Below, piece by piece: positions 24,189 to 37,200 of a stretch of 64,000 bases of DNA (position 1 is the stretch's first letter; every line of letters begins with the position of its first letter). The stretch lies in NCBI GenBank assembly GCA_013350335.1, contig CM023541.1, positions 64,848,413-64,912,412 of the forward strand, read 5' to 3'. Under the pieces are notes generated by a model that was not told the DNA's origin, searched no databases, and worked only from the letters and a program-made list of their open reading frames with translations. The position numbers and the translations under genes are program-made. Origin of the DNA: Chimonanthus salicifolius (taxonomy: Eukaryota > Streptophyta > Magnoliopsida > Laurales > Calycanthaceae).

Positions 24189-24390
24189 GGCCAGCGATCC
24201 TCCCATAAGCATTTTGTCTAACCCGACATAGATTTTACTATATTGTCCATTTTGCCCTTTGAATCGGCTCGCCGAACCCTTTGCTGTAAGTGATTTGAAG
24301 GGTTTCTCGAGTCAATTCGAAGGGCAAAATGTGCAATATAGTAAAACCCGCGTCGGGTTATACAAAATACCCGTGGGAAGATCGTTATCC
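24189..24390. repeat. Foldback MITE, complete copy
   Basis: This is a near-perfect hairpin of about 202 bp. The left arm GGCCAGCGATCCTCCC pairs with the right end GGGAAGATCGTTATCC. Inner phrases (CATTTTGTCTAACCCGACA / TCGGGTTATACAAAATAC and TTGCCCTTTGAATCG / CAATTCGAAGGGCAAAA) pair along the arm. Flanking TAATCTAA (24181-24188) and TAACCTAA (24392-24399) may be an 8-bp target-site duplication with one mismatch. Same family as 29861-30057. Confidence 0.8.
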
Positions 24391-25660
24391 ATAACCTAAA
24401 TGGCACATATATAATCAATATGAGTAAAGAGAACATAAATATGATAAAAGTAATAAAATGTAAAATTAATCCATTTTATAGAATCTCTCAACTTATTAAA
24501 ATTTCAAATCGAGCATAAATTTTGAATTTTAAAACTATTATTAAAACTGATTTAACCCATGATTTGCATTATTTGCCAAAGAAGAATGAAATCATCAATA
24601 TGATTAAAACTATCACTTCAAATTTTTGAGTTATTAAGTGGGATTTTGGTCGGGTCGAATCAAAGATTGCCTCACCCATGACCCAAAACAAAATACATGA
24701 TGTCCCACTACTTTTTTTTCATGAAGGAATTGTGTTGTATGGTCTCCCAATGTTTGGGGCCACAACATGCACTGTAACTTTATTGTCTGTTCATCAAGAT
24801 CACAAGGGTCTAATCATTTTCAATGAAAACTATAAAAGGGCAGAGGCAGGGATAAAATTAAAACATTTGGTGACTTTTAACATATTACATTAAATAGTGA
24901 AATAGTTAATGATATAAGGTATTATATTATTTAAAATGGAAGTTGTTGAATTTTTAAGATCAATGCAGAAATGACTAGATAAAGGGTATTCAATCCCATC
25001 ATTTTTTTCAATTTAATATCAATATAAAAGTAAATATAAATGAGAAAATAATATTTTTAATAAGATAAAATAAAACTCATATGTCCAATCAAGACAGTTT
25101 CTAAATTTTATCTATTTAAACCATATAATATAATAGAATGTCAACCAAATTTGAGGAGGTAGGAGACTAGCAGTAGCACCCAATCATTTTAACCAAGTTG
25201 TAATTGTTTTTGAAGCACATTTCGAAACATGGGCTGACTTTGGACATGACCATCCACATCAGAGTCCAAGTTAGGCAATAAAATGTTCAACAAAATGGAG
25301 ATGTGGGAAGAACTAGTTAGAGCATGGACAAAAGTACAATTTCCTTTGCTCAGATAATCAAACCTTTTTCCTTGCATTTGACCATTGACTAATAGACAAG
25401 TGGGTCTCTTTGAATTTTTTATACTAAGCTCCTTTGATGACTAATTCAAATTCTCTATTCACAACATTTTTTCTTTAATTTTCATGTATCTCAGTTCACC
25501 AATCATTTTATAGATAAGATTATTTTCGTATTAAGGTTTTTATTTTTTCATCTCTTTTTTATCTAATACAATATTGACCTAAATTCAACTCGACTTGCAC
25601 AAAAAAGAAAGACATTAATCAGCTTAAAATGACTATATATTTTGAATTTATATATAGAAA

Positions 25661-25800
25661 ATCGTGGGAAACCCAGTGTAAAATCTTTACGGGATGATAT
25701 CCACTGTCCTGAAGACACATCAAATAAGACTATGGAGGCTCGAACCTGGCACCTCTCATTTCCTAAGATGGAAAATTACAAGTTAAACTACAAACCAGGA
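25661..25800 (-). repeat. tRNA-derived SINE, old copy (Au-like)
   Basis: The minus strand carries box B GGTGCCAGGTTCGAGCC (complement of 25737-25753), one base different from the SINE at 13647. The same TGGGTTTCCCACG 3' body follows. The poly(A) tail has been lost. Confidence 0.65.
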
Positions 25801-25807
25801 GTCGAGA

Positions 25808-26175
25808 TATCGGCCAATACGAAATGTATCGGCCGATATCATACGGGTTTTAAGCACCATATAATATCGGCTGATACGTATTGTATCGGCCGTACAGCCT
25901 TCATATCAGCCGATATGATTAATATCGGTATTTAAAAAAAACTATATCAAAATGGTGATGAGTCCGGGTCAAAATATTGATCCAATATCGGCTCAGATAT
26001 CGGATGATATTTACATTTTCAAAATTTTAAAAAAAAAACAGTTTCTTTTTGGGTTTTTTATATTTTTTAATTCAGAAAAAATAAAATAATAAAATAATAC
26101 TGATATTTAAAAAAACAAAAACATAAAGAGGAGAGAAAATCATATCGACCAAGCCAATTTTTTTCACCCCTGGCA
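25808..26175. repeat. Dispersed repeat built on the ATATCGGCCGATAT palindrome (copy B)
   Basis: Repeated GATATCGGCCAATAC, TATCGGCCGATATC, TATCGGCTGATAC, TATCAGCCGATATG and related words occupy the left 130 bp. Further ATCGGCTCAGATATCGG words and an AAAA/TTTT-rich stretch follow, ending in CACCCCTGGCATGACC. Its organisation matches copy A (2936-3136), with a longer A-rich section. Confidence 0.6.
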
Positions 26176-26670
26176 TGACCATATATGAAAGGGTGTAGAT
26201 GCAACGAAGAGGTCATCGGCTAAGCAACAAAAGCAACGACCCAATAGAAATAAAAGATAAAAAGTACAAAATAGATGACAAAATGTGTATGAATGTGATC
26301 CTTCCAAGAGAGAGAAAATGGAAGCAGCATCTTTCAAGTGGGAAAAGGTTGAGAAATGCCGACGAGTTGGGCTACCGACTGGTGGGCTAAAGAGAATTCA
26401 AAAGGTGGCCGAGGCTCCATGATGACGTGGACTCTTCCATCGCCGCTAGTTTTTTTGTCACGTTAGTAAATCGGCAAAGCGGTTGGGTTTATCCAAGTAC
26501 TCAGAACGCCCACATTTTCCACGGTCAAATCTTTCGTCTCTTTGCATGCTCTCCCTTTTTTTTTTTTTAACTGATAATAATATCACTTTTGTTTAAAAAA
26601 CTTAAATACAAAATTATATAAGATAAATTAAAAAATAACTTTAATAAATTAAGTTAAAGTAATGATCTAT

Positions 26671-26826
26671 GCACTATAAATTTTCATCATAGTACATCAC
26701 TTTTTTAAAAAAAAAAAAATCATTTTACCATTAACTTTTTCCTTCTTTCTTTTCTCTTTTTCAAAAGAAATGGTAAAATGAATTTTTTTTTTAAAGGTAG
26801 TGCATCATAGTGAAAACTCATAGTAC
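26671..26826. repeat. AT-rich foldback MITE
   Basis: The left arm (GCACTATAAATTTTCATCAT through TTTTACCATT) is the inverted complement of the right arm (AATGGTAAAATG through GTGCATCATAGTGAAAACTC). The loop is a short C/T-rich segment at about 26739-26769. There is no coding content. Confidence 0.65.
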
Positions 26827-29800
26827 AGAAAATATTATTTATTAAATTTAGTTTATTTTATTATTATTATCATTGATATATTTTTTGTACTATAAATTAT
26901 ATATGCTTAAAATCTTCTAGAACATCAAAAGTAAACTTTTTCGTCTAAAGTACTTTGATAAATATATTTTAATGGCATTTGAGCTTCATTATACAATTGT
27001 GGACCTGGTCATGGTCTAATCCGTTCATACGACAACTAATTATTAAGAAAAGCAATGGATTAGTATGAGAAGAAGTCAGCGTCAATGACACTTTATGAGC
27101 CCCAATTAGAATCAATAAATGTGTCCAAATTTTTCACATGGTTTTCAAAGGATTCTTTTACCAATTCTTTCTTTTACTTTTATTTTTTAATAAACAAATA
27201 AGCATCATCAAGTCCACCAATGCACAGAAATATGGGAAAGGGTAAGATTTTTAACAACTTTACTTTACTGGGGACAGGTACGAGCCTCTTCTTTTATATA
27301 TTTAATTGTGTCAAAAGTTTTAAATTTCATGTTTCAATCTAATTTTATAATTGATTGAAATTAAGTTTGATCAATAACAATATTTCTAATACTAATTAGG
27401 AACTTGACTGATGTGACAAACATTTCAAAGTTAATAGAACATATAAAATTTAATACCTGTAAGGCCCAACTCAACATATTTAGACTCTATGGTAACCAAG
27501 GATAAATTTCAATGAATTGGATGAAAAGACCAAAGTTATTGGATGGTAGAACCAAGACTTGAAGCCATTCTCCCTTTTTTTCCACTATACCATGTGTTTA
27601 AGAAGAATAACATTTTTTTTTTACATTATATGAGTCACATATTAAAGAAAAAAGTCTTTCAATTGACCTATCACCATTTCATTTGATTGCTCTTGTGTCT
27701 TAATATACAAGATACTAATGTGCACACAGATAGTGAAAGACAAGGGAGGATGTGAACCTTTATAAGAAAATGTCTATAATATAAGAAAATACCTTTATTA
27801 TTAAAGAATTTATTTTAAGTAATGGTGTAAAAAATAGGGCACGACAGGTAGTCAAAGACAAGGGAGGATGTGAACCATGCACCTGAGAGATACAAAAGGA
27901 AGTTCAACAGCCCCACCCTGGCTTCTCCAGTCCCACTTTCCTCTTGTCTACTTGTAGTAGCTTTTAGGAGAAATGGGTCAGTGGGTCCTTGTGTCCTCTT
28001 CCTAATTACTAAATCAACAGTTCTAGATAAAGTGGTGGGTGAAGTTGGCTAGCCCACTATTCCTATATAATATTGACAACAGGTCAACCCCATAAATGTT
28101 GGTCAGTCTGGCATAGTCCTTGTTACAAGTCCAATTGTGTCTTGTGGGGACTAGCGCTAAGGATATATTTTCTGTTGTGTCAGGTCTTCACTTCAAGATT
28201 AACAAATGAAGTCATTGTTTGAAGAAGATGAATTTCTGTTTGAGAGTTGCAATTTAAAATTTTCATATGCTATGCTTTCACAAGTTATATAAGAGGTAGA
28301 ACTGATTCTATAATAAGAAAAAGAATAATTGGATAATTTATTATAGAATTATTGAATCATTTAAAATAGGACTTATTATATTATTCTATCTTTTAATTTT
28401 TAAAATTAAATAAAATCATTTAGTAGAAAAAATAGTCACCGGCTCCCTAATAAGTCATGTCAAGCCTTGTTATAAAAAACTAGATGATTGGATAATTGAT
28501 CATAGAAGCTAAAAGCTCATCTAAAATGGAGTCCATTATATCATTTTAGTCTTTACATTTTTTATGTTCAAAATAAAATCATCTTATAAATATTTTTATT
28601 TTTGATGTTTAATGCAACTTTTTTTAATGATAAAGATGTCCAGGCTTTTTATAACATCTGATTAATTCTTGGGGCATGTACAAACTGCTCTACCCCCATA
28701 CACCGCCTAACTATATGGAGAGTGACCTTTTGGAGTGAAATTTGAATCAAACTCAAAATTCCCGTAAGGAGATGCTTAATGCAACTTTGATGATGCATCA
28801 AGTGAACAACCATCAAAGCTAAATCTAGACATGAAGAAAAATACATCATTTTAAGTGATTAAGCCCTACTTGAGGCCAGTATATCAAGGCAATTAACATT
28901 TGGTAACACCATCCTTTTTTCGATCCTACTGTCAATAATTTAACATAAGCCAATAGTCATCCAAGATAGCAATTTAGATCGTCTATGGCACTAGTGGGTA
29001 GAAAAAATTTACTATATCAATTGTTTCGTGATGCTGGTTAAAAATTGCCTTTGACACTCGTTTCTTCTTTCATTCAAATTTTAGATCAACAATCTCTGTT
29101 ATGAGCATGGAGAAAGGGAATGGGACCTAGAAAAATGAGTTAATGGAACATGAAAAAAAATTGCACTTTTATTCTATCACATGTTAGGTTGACTCAAATT
29201 TAGGGCATAAGAAAAAGAGACCGACCATTAAAAACATATAGGAATGGAATAAAAAAAACTTGATTGATAATGTAATGACTAACTTTTTATTTTATGATAC
29301 ATTGAAATGAAGAACTATAACTCGACAAAATTAATTTAAATATATAAATTTTAACATATAATAATGATAATATCATTTTTATATTTTAATATTTCATTAG
29401 ACAATCTACATGCTCAAAAAAGCCAAGGTATAATAATACTCATGGCTGTAACTTTCTAAGAGACAACTTCAAGAAATCCTTGAGACAAGGGAATGAGACA
29501 CCAAACTCTTCAATCTCCATAATGTCGCTTGCATGTAAAGGCTATGGAAACAGATTGAAAAGCAAAAATATATCCCACATCAAGTCCATTTACTCTTCCA
29601 AATTAAGAAGGAAAGAGTAAAGCAAAGGAGAGAGCTGCTCCATGACAACCTTTTTTGTACTTTTTTATACAATTTCCAAGCAATGTCAGTTAATTTTTTT
29701 CTCTATTCAATATTCTCTTGTCTCTGTAAATTACTAAATTGGCAATAATAGAGAGCCAACAAATAGATAGAATCAATGCATCATATCATTTCCATCATTT

Positions 29801-29860
29801 CTAAATGTTTGGATGCCCAAGTCTCTAATTTTTTGGAGTTTTTTTTAAGAAATTAAAATT
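26827..29860. other. AT-rich intergenic DNA
   Basis: I recognise no gene, RNA or transposon. A 24-bp phrase containing CAAGGGAGGATGTGAACC occurs twice, near 27740 and 27860, about 120 bp apart. That suggests a small local duplication. Confidence 0.4.
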
Positions 29861-30057
29861 GGGTAGCGATCCTCGCAAAGACATTTTGTGTAATCCGACA
29901 CGGGTTTATAATTATCCATTTTACCATTCAATCGACTCAACCGAACCCTTCAAATCACTAACAACAAAGGGTTTATCGAGTCGATTCGAATGGCAAAATG
30001 GACAATATATAAAACCTGTGTTGGATTACACAAAATGCCCGGGGAGGATTGTTGTCC
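29861..30057. repeat. Foldback MITE, complete copy with 8-bp target-site duplication
   Basis: The 197-bp hairpin runs from GGGTAGCGATCCTCGC to the complementary GAGGATTGTTGTCC. The inner arms GTGTAATCCGACACGGG and GTTGGATTACACAAAATG pair. Perfect 8-bp repeats TTAAAATT flank it at 29853-29860 and 30058-30065. It belongs to the same family as 24189-24390 and the partial copies at 7 and 2152. An 8-bp duplication is consistent with a hAT-type transposase. Confidence 0.8.
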
Positions 30058-30081
30058 TTAAAATTAATAGCAACTATTATT

Positions 30082-30577
30082 TGTAACGAATCGTCCCGCT
30101 AGTACAATATTGTCAGCTTTGGGCCTACACACGGACCGCAAGGCTTGTGCTTTGACGAGCCAACCCACTGTTGGCTTCCAAATGCTTTGTGCTAGAAGGA
30201 AGAAGGCAACTACTTATATATCAGAGAACTTCCATGTCACTAGTATGTGAGACTTTTTGGCGCCAGGGTATTACAATCTACCCCCTTAAAGCCGAGCCGC
30301 CCCAGCTATGCACACACAACAACCAAGCCTACACCCTCAGCAGAGAGGTGAATTATGCTATAAATTACCATCTTTTAACAATCCGTCCCTTCAGCACAAT
30401 ATTGTCCGCTTGGACCAGACGTGGGTGTCCGCACAGTTACATTAGGCTTGTCCCACAAAACTAGGCCCAAAAGGCCTTTACTAGAAGAGGAGAGCCACCT
30501 TTTTATAACCCACCCCCTCCACCGCATGGGCGATGTGGGACTTTTTCCACACTCCCAAGTGGGTGGGGTGTATTACA
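30082..30577 (-). mobile_element. TRIM (terminal-repeat retrotransposon in miniature)
   Basis: Two related LTR-like segments, 30082-30275 and about 30374-30577, share CAATATTGTC, GCTTTGGGCC/GCTTGGACC and the terminal GTATTACA. They enclose only about 100 bp. Read on the minus strand, a polypurine tract (CTTTAAGGGGGTAGAT) directly abuts the LTR at 30275, and a degenerate tRNA-Met primer site (ATGGTAATTTATAGC) follows the other LTR. Flanking TTATT and TTAAT match 4 of 5. There is no coding sequence, as usual for TRIMs. The two LTRs are well diverged, so the copy is old. Confidence 0.65.
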
Positions 30578-30582
30578 TTAAT

Positions 30583-31353
30583 AAGAATGTTAAATTTAAT
30601 TATAAACGTGAGTGATGAAAAGGGTGTGAAGGACAAAAGATTTGCCCAATGTAGATGGAACAAGCCACTAAGAGACATTTAGTTTTGCCCATCTACTAAT
30701 TCCAAGGAGAAAAAGTGGTGTGAGATGATTTAAATGGTATTATTGCATCTTTCTAGCTAAAGAAAAACAAGATCATCCATCCACTTGTTAATCACTGAAA
30801 ATACCATAGTCACCATCATTTTTCTCTTTTGCCAGAAACTTTATTCCTATTTGAAATTGACCCATTGCATCAGTTTCAGAAATGGTTCCTTTGATAGTTA
30901 TTCAATTGTTCTCTTCCCTGTCACACTCACAAATCAATTGAATGCTTCAATTATTTCATGCAAAAGTATCTTGTTGTCATTCCAATTATGACTATACCAA
31001 CACCCCATTGGCTATGTATATATAAATAAATATTTTTCTGGCCTGATTGCGATTAAGAGTAATAAAGTATTTAATCTTAACACAGAGGTGTAGGTCGGAT
31101 AAGGTAAAAATCAGGCCTAAGTAGACATGACTTAAAATAGTTAGATAGAGTCAATCATTAGGTTTGTACTTGAGTGAGTTTCAAGTTTTGAGTTAAACAA
31201 AAATAGAACTTGATTAAAAATTTTGTATAAAATATAATTATACAACAACATGGGTTCGTCACAAAGACCTTCTTTTGAACAAGCCATCTACTAATAATTA
31301 TCTTGATCAAAGTCAAGTCATATTTTTAATTAATATAAATTAATTTTTAATAT
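30583..31353. other. Intergenic DNA
   Basis: I see no gene or repeat. The small open frame at 30785-30991 has no recognisable features. Confidence 0.4.
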
Positions 31354-31566
31354 TAAACTGTGATAACTTGGCTCGACCTCCATCATGATATTGTTCATTT
31401 TGGACTTACGGACACGTACAGTTTTTCTTTCGACTTGGCCCATCTGACTTGACCAAAAGACCTCATGAAGAAGGCTGTCCCCTCTTTAAATCCTCACATC
31501 ACCCAATTGCGCTTGGCAATTTAGGACTTTTCCCACGCCCAACGTAGTGCTGAATATTACATAAAC
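31354..31566. mobile_element. Small solo LTR (TRIM-type) with 5-bp target-site duplication
   Basis: A 203-bp segment, 31359-31561, starts TGTGATAACTTGGC and ends GAATATTACA. It is flanked by perfect TAAAC repeats (31354-31358 and 31562-31566). Phrases such as GATATTGTTCATTTTGGAC resemble the TRIM LTRs at 30082 and 44800. A single LTR with a target duplication is the product of recombination between two LTRs. Confidence 0.7.
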
Positions 31567-31701
31567 GTTATAACTTTAGTACTTAATATTTAAAATCTTT
31601 TTAATAAATTCATCTTCATCCTAATTAATATAATAGGCCTATACTTAAGTGTACACGTGATCATCAGAGGTGGAGGTTCCATTTAGAGGTGTTTTTACCT
31701 A

Positions 31702-31801
31702 NNNNNNNNNNNNNNNNNNNNNNNNNNNNNNNNNNNNNNNNNNNNNNNNNNNNNNNNNNNNNNNNNNNNNNNNNNNNNNNNNNNNNNNNNNNNNNNNNNN
31801 N
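31702..31801. other. Assembly gap
   Basis: A run of exactly 100 N, the conventional placeholder for a scaffold gap of unknown true size. Confidence 0.98.
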
Positions 31802-34268
31802 CAGGAAGAACTGACATCACAAGTCAAGATGATGATGAGCTTATAGGCTAAGTTAGCGAAGGAAGATGACAATACGAGCTCAAGGGAGAGATGCAGCTAT
31901 ATGTTGTTGCAGGAGGACAGGAAAGGGAGCAAGAATTTATAGTGATTAAAAGCAAATAGTTAAGTGACTGAGGACGTGGTTATTGCCCATCTTACATTTC
32001 CCTAATTGATCATTTGAGAAGCAATGGAAGTCATGTCTCCGTACTGCCAATTCAGCAAGCCCTCAATTCTATGTTTAACGATCTCTATGCACTCATTATG
32101 GTTTGACATCCCCTTCTAATTTTTGAAGTGGTTAATGGTTATTATTATTGTTGTTGTTATTATTATTATTATCACATTGTTTTACCATTATTATTAGTAT
32201 TATTCACTCTTTCAGACAATAATACATAAACATAAAATACAGAGGGATATCTGGCCGCTGCATATAATTAACAATCGACATGACATGCATGGATGTGATA
32301 AACTTAGTGCTGTGATTTTATCGTGGATTCAACTATCATTTCCTACATTGACATGCATATTATACGACGAAAACAAAGAACAAGAAGTTGGGCACTGTAA
32401 TTAGCTTGCTTTATAGAAAAATTGCAGTTACTTTTGTGGTTCATTAAGGCATTTTCAAGCATCAAGCTTTTCCACTATTATTTTTTAAATTAAACGACTT
32501 GGCTTGCAGATTTTATGTGGGTTGCAAATAGGACCCCTTTCAGCGCATGAGGTTCTCATGAGTCAGTTTGGACTACAGGACATTTGACAATTTAATGAGG
32601 TAAAATCACCTTATAAATAATTCAAAATATTGCAATGTGAGAATTTAAAACAAATGTAAACTAAATAGATGGCTAAAGTGGAGTTTCTTATCAGTTATTC
32701 AATTATTTGTTTAATTAGGATGTATTAAAGTTTTCTAATGGAACTTGTATTTTATAATCAGAATTTCTACAATTCCTAGTTTACTTTACAAGGGTATTGT
32801 GTCCTATGGGTTAAAAAATTTGTTGAACTTTTAAAGTAATGAAACGGAACTCCTGTATGACTAGTTTTCGTCTGATGGTTTTGTCTAATGATAATTTAGT
32901 TGTCCTCCTGTAAACAAAAGATTCCATCTGGACCCGTTAGTTTTGGCAGTGGCATCGATTTCTTTATTATTTGTTTGGAAAAGATAAATGGCTCCAACTG
33001 GGGCTTGATGGCCCCTCCAGTTTTATTAAAACAAAATAGACCAACCAACGCCCACTGTTGAGGGATAGAGCGTTCCCCTGAATTTAGGGATACAAGTCGA
33101 GAGCTAGGATCTATCTTGGAACGCAAAATAGAAAGGTGCTCACTCTCAAGGGTGAGTTCACAAAAGGGATGCGAACCGAGATAATGATTCACTAGTCTCA
33201 ACTCCCAAGACCATTCCCCTCCATCGGACACTGCAAGCAGATGCACTACATTATAACATTCTTGAAAACTCCTGCTAAGTCGTTCCAACCAAGATGTGCA
33301 AACTGTACCTTTGTAAGTCACCTTGATCAGATCACCAGATTGCTCAAATCATATTTTAATGGAATGAAATCATATTCTTAAAGACGAAGTTTGAAATTAA
33401 AAAAAAATTGGAGATAGGTCTAGCACTACCTCATTTGATAGGCCTCATGTCTAGATACACAGTAACACTATATGTTCCAGTGCACCTGTGATCATCTTAT
33501 TAATTTAAAATACCCATGGACTCAATCAGCCAGCCCAAGAAGTACAACCACATGTGGATGGAAAAAATAACTCGACAGTCTCGAGCAAACTTCGTTGAAC
33601 ACTTGAACACAAGTATGCTGTGCCATCATACAGAATAATGCCAGATGATGGCAGCGCCTCAAGCATCTTTTACATACACCCTGTTTACTAAATAAGATTG
33701 TTCGAATGTTGGATTGCTATCAAAACAACAAACAGATGCTGTATTGGAAAGGACGTGAAGTCCTTAAATTCTGACCACGTACAGGTCCCAGAGTAACCTT
33801 TTCAATGTTTTTCTTCTCTTAACAATATCTCATCCAAGATTATATATAAAACTTTGGCTTTGCTACCCTTTTATTTAAAAAGAAAATACAACTAACATTA
33901 ATAATGGAAAATGAAAAATCACTCTTCTAATATTAACTACAGCAGCTTCCATGCGAATTACGTTACAGGAATTACTATTGTTGAGCCTTCTTAACATCAA
34001 GCTATTTGCAGAATTAGCAGAAAATAACTCAGCTCTTGTCCAGTTCAGCCACTAAACTGGAATAAAAAATTAGTATACTAAACTGATTCATGTATTCCCC
34101 GTCACACAACACTTGAGTTTGCCTAAAAGAAACGGTAACATATAGCATGAACAGAACCAAGGTGAAATCTATTCCTGCCTCCGAGTCATGGTATTGTAAT
34201 TACATGATTAATCTAAGCCAGAGGAAGGGTGGGGGGGTGGGGGGGTTTGTGTGGGGGCAGGCATGGTG
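31802..34268. other. Intergenic DNA and 3' flank of the BGAL17-like gene
   Basis: A minus-strand open frame at 32896-33321 (141 aa, with CTSWLERLSRSFQEC) has no resemblance I recognise. It is GC-richer than its surroundings and could be a decayed transposon or a gene fragment. A TTATTATTATT run lies at about 32155-32170. The 3' UTR of the BGAL17 tail should lie just below 34269. A minus-strand AATAAA is at about 33870-33875. Confidence 0.35.
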
Positions 34269-37200
34269 TCAAAGCTGATGGGATTTTAGACCGCATGTAA
34301 AGTCTGGGCCCTCAACAAAGTTAACAAGAAGCTCAGGATTTGGGGCATTTAGATCTAAAATCACCTGTGATAGGCAAGAAAGAAATGGTTAATGCCAACT
34401 GATTAAAAAGTGACAATTCATTTAATAATAATTTGGTTGATGTGTTAGTGATGAAGGCCTAGGATCGAAATGTGAGAGAGTCGACCAAGGTCTTCTATGA
34501 AAGTTTCAGGTTTGGCTTCTATAAACCAAATCAAGGAAAATTCAAGTTTGGTTCAATTAAATTGAGAAAATCCAACTTCAAATTCATCAATAAATTAAAA
34601 TAAAATCCTTGCACTTCTTAAAATACAAAGAAACACTAAAGAAATAATGGGTCTTTTCCCACAATCTCAATGGATCACCTAAGATGTAATTTCTCTCCAG
34701 AAAAAAGAAGAGAGACTCAAATCTCATAGGGTAATTGACATCAAGCAATCAAACATTATGAAATTAAAATCTAATTAAAACTGAAAAATCAAATTGCACT
34801 ACATGACACAGTTGACTATGTGGGACCCACCTCTGGACATAGTTGACCAGAATCATCCCAGTTTGGAAAGTTAAGTTAGAAAATATTGCAAGATATGTAA
34901 TTTAGTGTAATTGATTATTCTTTTAGTTCTTTCTTTTTTAGACATCGTAATTGGCTCCTTATAATCTATTTATACATCTAATTTCCTTCCATTATTTACA
35001 CAATACAATACATTCAAAGAGACATATTCTTCTCTTCCAATCCTTTCTTCTCTTTTCATTATTATTTTTTCTTTCTCCAATATTACTTTCTACATAGTAT
35101 CAGTCAAAATTATTTTCTAAATGCTTTAAAGAGATTTTTTTTCAATTTTACTGTTCCTCAACAACGTTACTTTTCGTCAGAAATTTGGTGTCCCTCAACT
35201 CCGATCTCTAAGGACACCTGTAGTGGAACTTCTCCTCTCATCTCTGTTGTTCCGTCTTAGTTTTCTCAGCAATTTTGCAGACTTGCTGTGGCCACCTTCT
35301 ACCGTTGGTCTTCCATGCACCAATTCCTTCTTGGTCTTCCAACTTTCTCCGGTGAGGCTTCTGCCGGCGAAACCCACCATACCCTTGTCATTTTTCAAAG
35401 GTCTCTCCATCGTTGCTGCCATATTTGGATTTTGGGCAACGTGCGACCACATTCTACTACACCTTATCCTCCTCCACCTGTAGTGACAGAAACCCAGTTT
35501 TCTGGGATTTTTCTGCACCTTCCGCTTGGTTTCTCCTTTGGACTATTGTCTACCCTTTTACTGGAGTCATCCCTCACTATGGAATCCATCATATTTGGCT
35601 TCTCCACATTCTCCTCATTAGTTGGCTCGTCATTGTAGATTTCCAGTGGTTGCATGAATGCAGGAACACCCAAATCTACTGGTTTTTAACAGTTTTTTGT
35701 TGAAATCAAGCCTACTAGAATTGCCCCTAACTTGTGCTTCTTCGCAACTAGTGGCCCCACCTTCTATCATCGGTGGACCCCCCCCCTTTTTGCTGTTTTT
35801 TTTCCAATTGCTTCTTGGGACGTCAGAACACAGTTTTTCTGGCTTTCTTCTACCTGATCTGCTGGCTTTGCCTTTGGATTGTCTTCAATCGACCTTTTCT
35901 AGTTTCACCCCTTGTTGGCCTTCGAATCCCACTTGTTGATTTCGATTCCGGCACTGGTGGGACCCACTTCTGCAGCAATCTTCCTCTCAAAGAATGTTTT
36001 TGCCCTTGGATTTGCTCTCTACTACTGTTGCTGGTGTTGCTCTCACCGGTCTACAACATCTCTCAAGCTTTCGCTTTCGGTTGTGCTACGTGGGACACAC
36101 TTCTACAGTATTCATCTCCCTGTGTTATTGTACACAAGACCTTTTTTTTCACAGGTTGCAACCTACATTGTTATTTATTCTGGGCTTCTGGATCGATATC
36201 TGGCACACATGGCTTCATCTACTACCTCTTCCATAGCTTCTTCTAACACCCGTAGGCACACCAAAGGCCCACAGAAGAAGGGTATTCGTTTTTGCGCCTA
36301 TTGCAAGATGACCAACCATTCCGTTGCTTCATGCTACCAGCTTCATGGCCGGCCACAACATGCTCCTCTTTGTTGCTCCTTCCTCTGATGTGGCTCATGA
36401 CAGTGCCCCAGTGACTAGAAGGGAATTCAACTTATTACTGCAACGACTAGAGCACCTTCAATCCTCCAATATCTCTATTGTTGTCTCCTCGTAATTAGGT
36501 ACTAAGCCCCTTGCCCACCATTCCTCAATACATTCTTGGATTATTGATTTTGGGGTAATGGCTGGTATGTCTAACATTTTCTCTTCCCTTTCTCTAGTTT
36601 CATATGGTAAGGTCAAACTAGCTAATGGGTCATTTACTGATGTTACTGGTATTGGAACAATCCTTGTTTCTTCTACTTTGACCCTATTCTAGTTTTGCAT
36701 GTTCCCAGTCTCTCACAAAATTTATTACCTGTTAGTGCCCTTTCTAAAGCACTGAATTGTTCAGTCACCTTCTTTCCTACTCATTGTGTCTTCTAGGATC
36801 TATCCACGAAGCAAATAATTGGTGGGGGTCGTGCAGTTGACGGTTTAGCTTGTGTGACCTCCTCCTCGGACGATGTGTGGCTTTGGCATTGTCACCTAGG
36901 GCATCCCTTTGATTCTATTTTGAAGCAACTTGTTCCATCTTTGTCTTTCTCTAAATTTGATTGTGAACATTGCCAACACGGCAAACACAGTAGACCTACA
37001 TTTCCACCCTCTCTTTATAAACCTACCTTCCCGCACTGGTTTTCGTTATTTTGTCACATTTATTGATGATTATTCTCGAATGACATGGATATATTTGATG
37101 AAACACAAGTCGGAGGTCTTTGATCACTTTCACACCTTTTACCACTGGGTTCAAAACCAACTTTCTTGTAAAATCCAAATTTTGTGTAGTGATAATGGAG

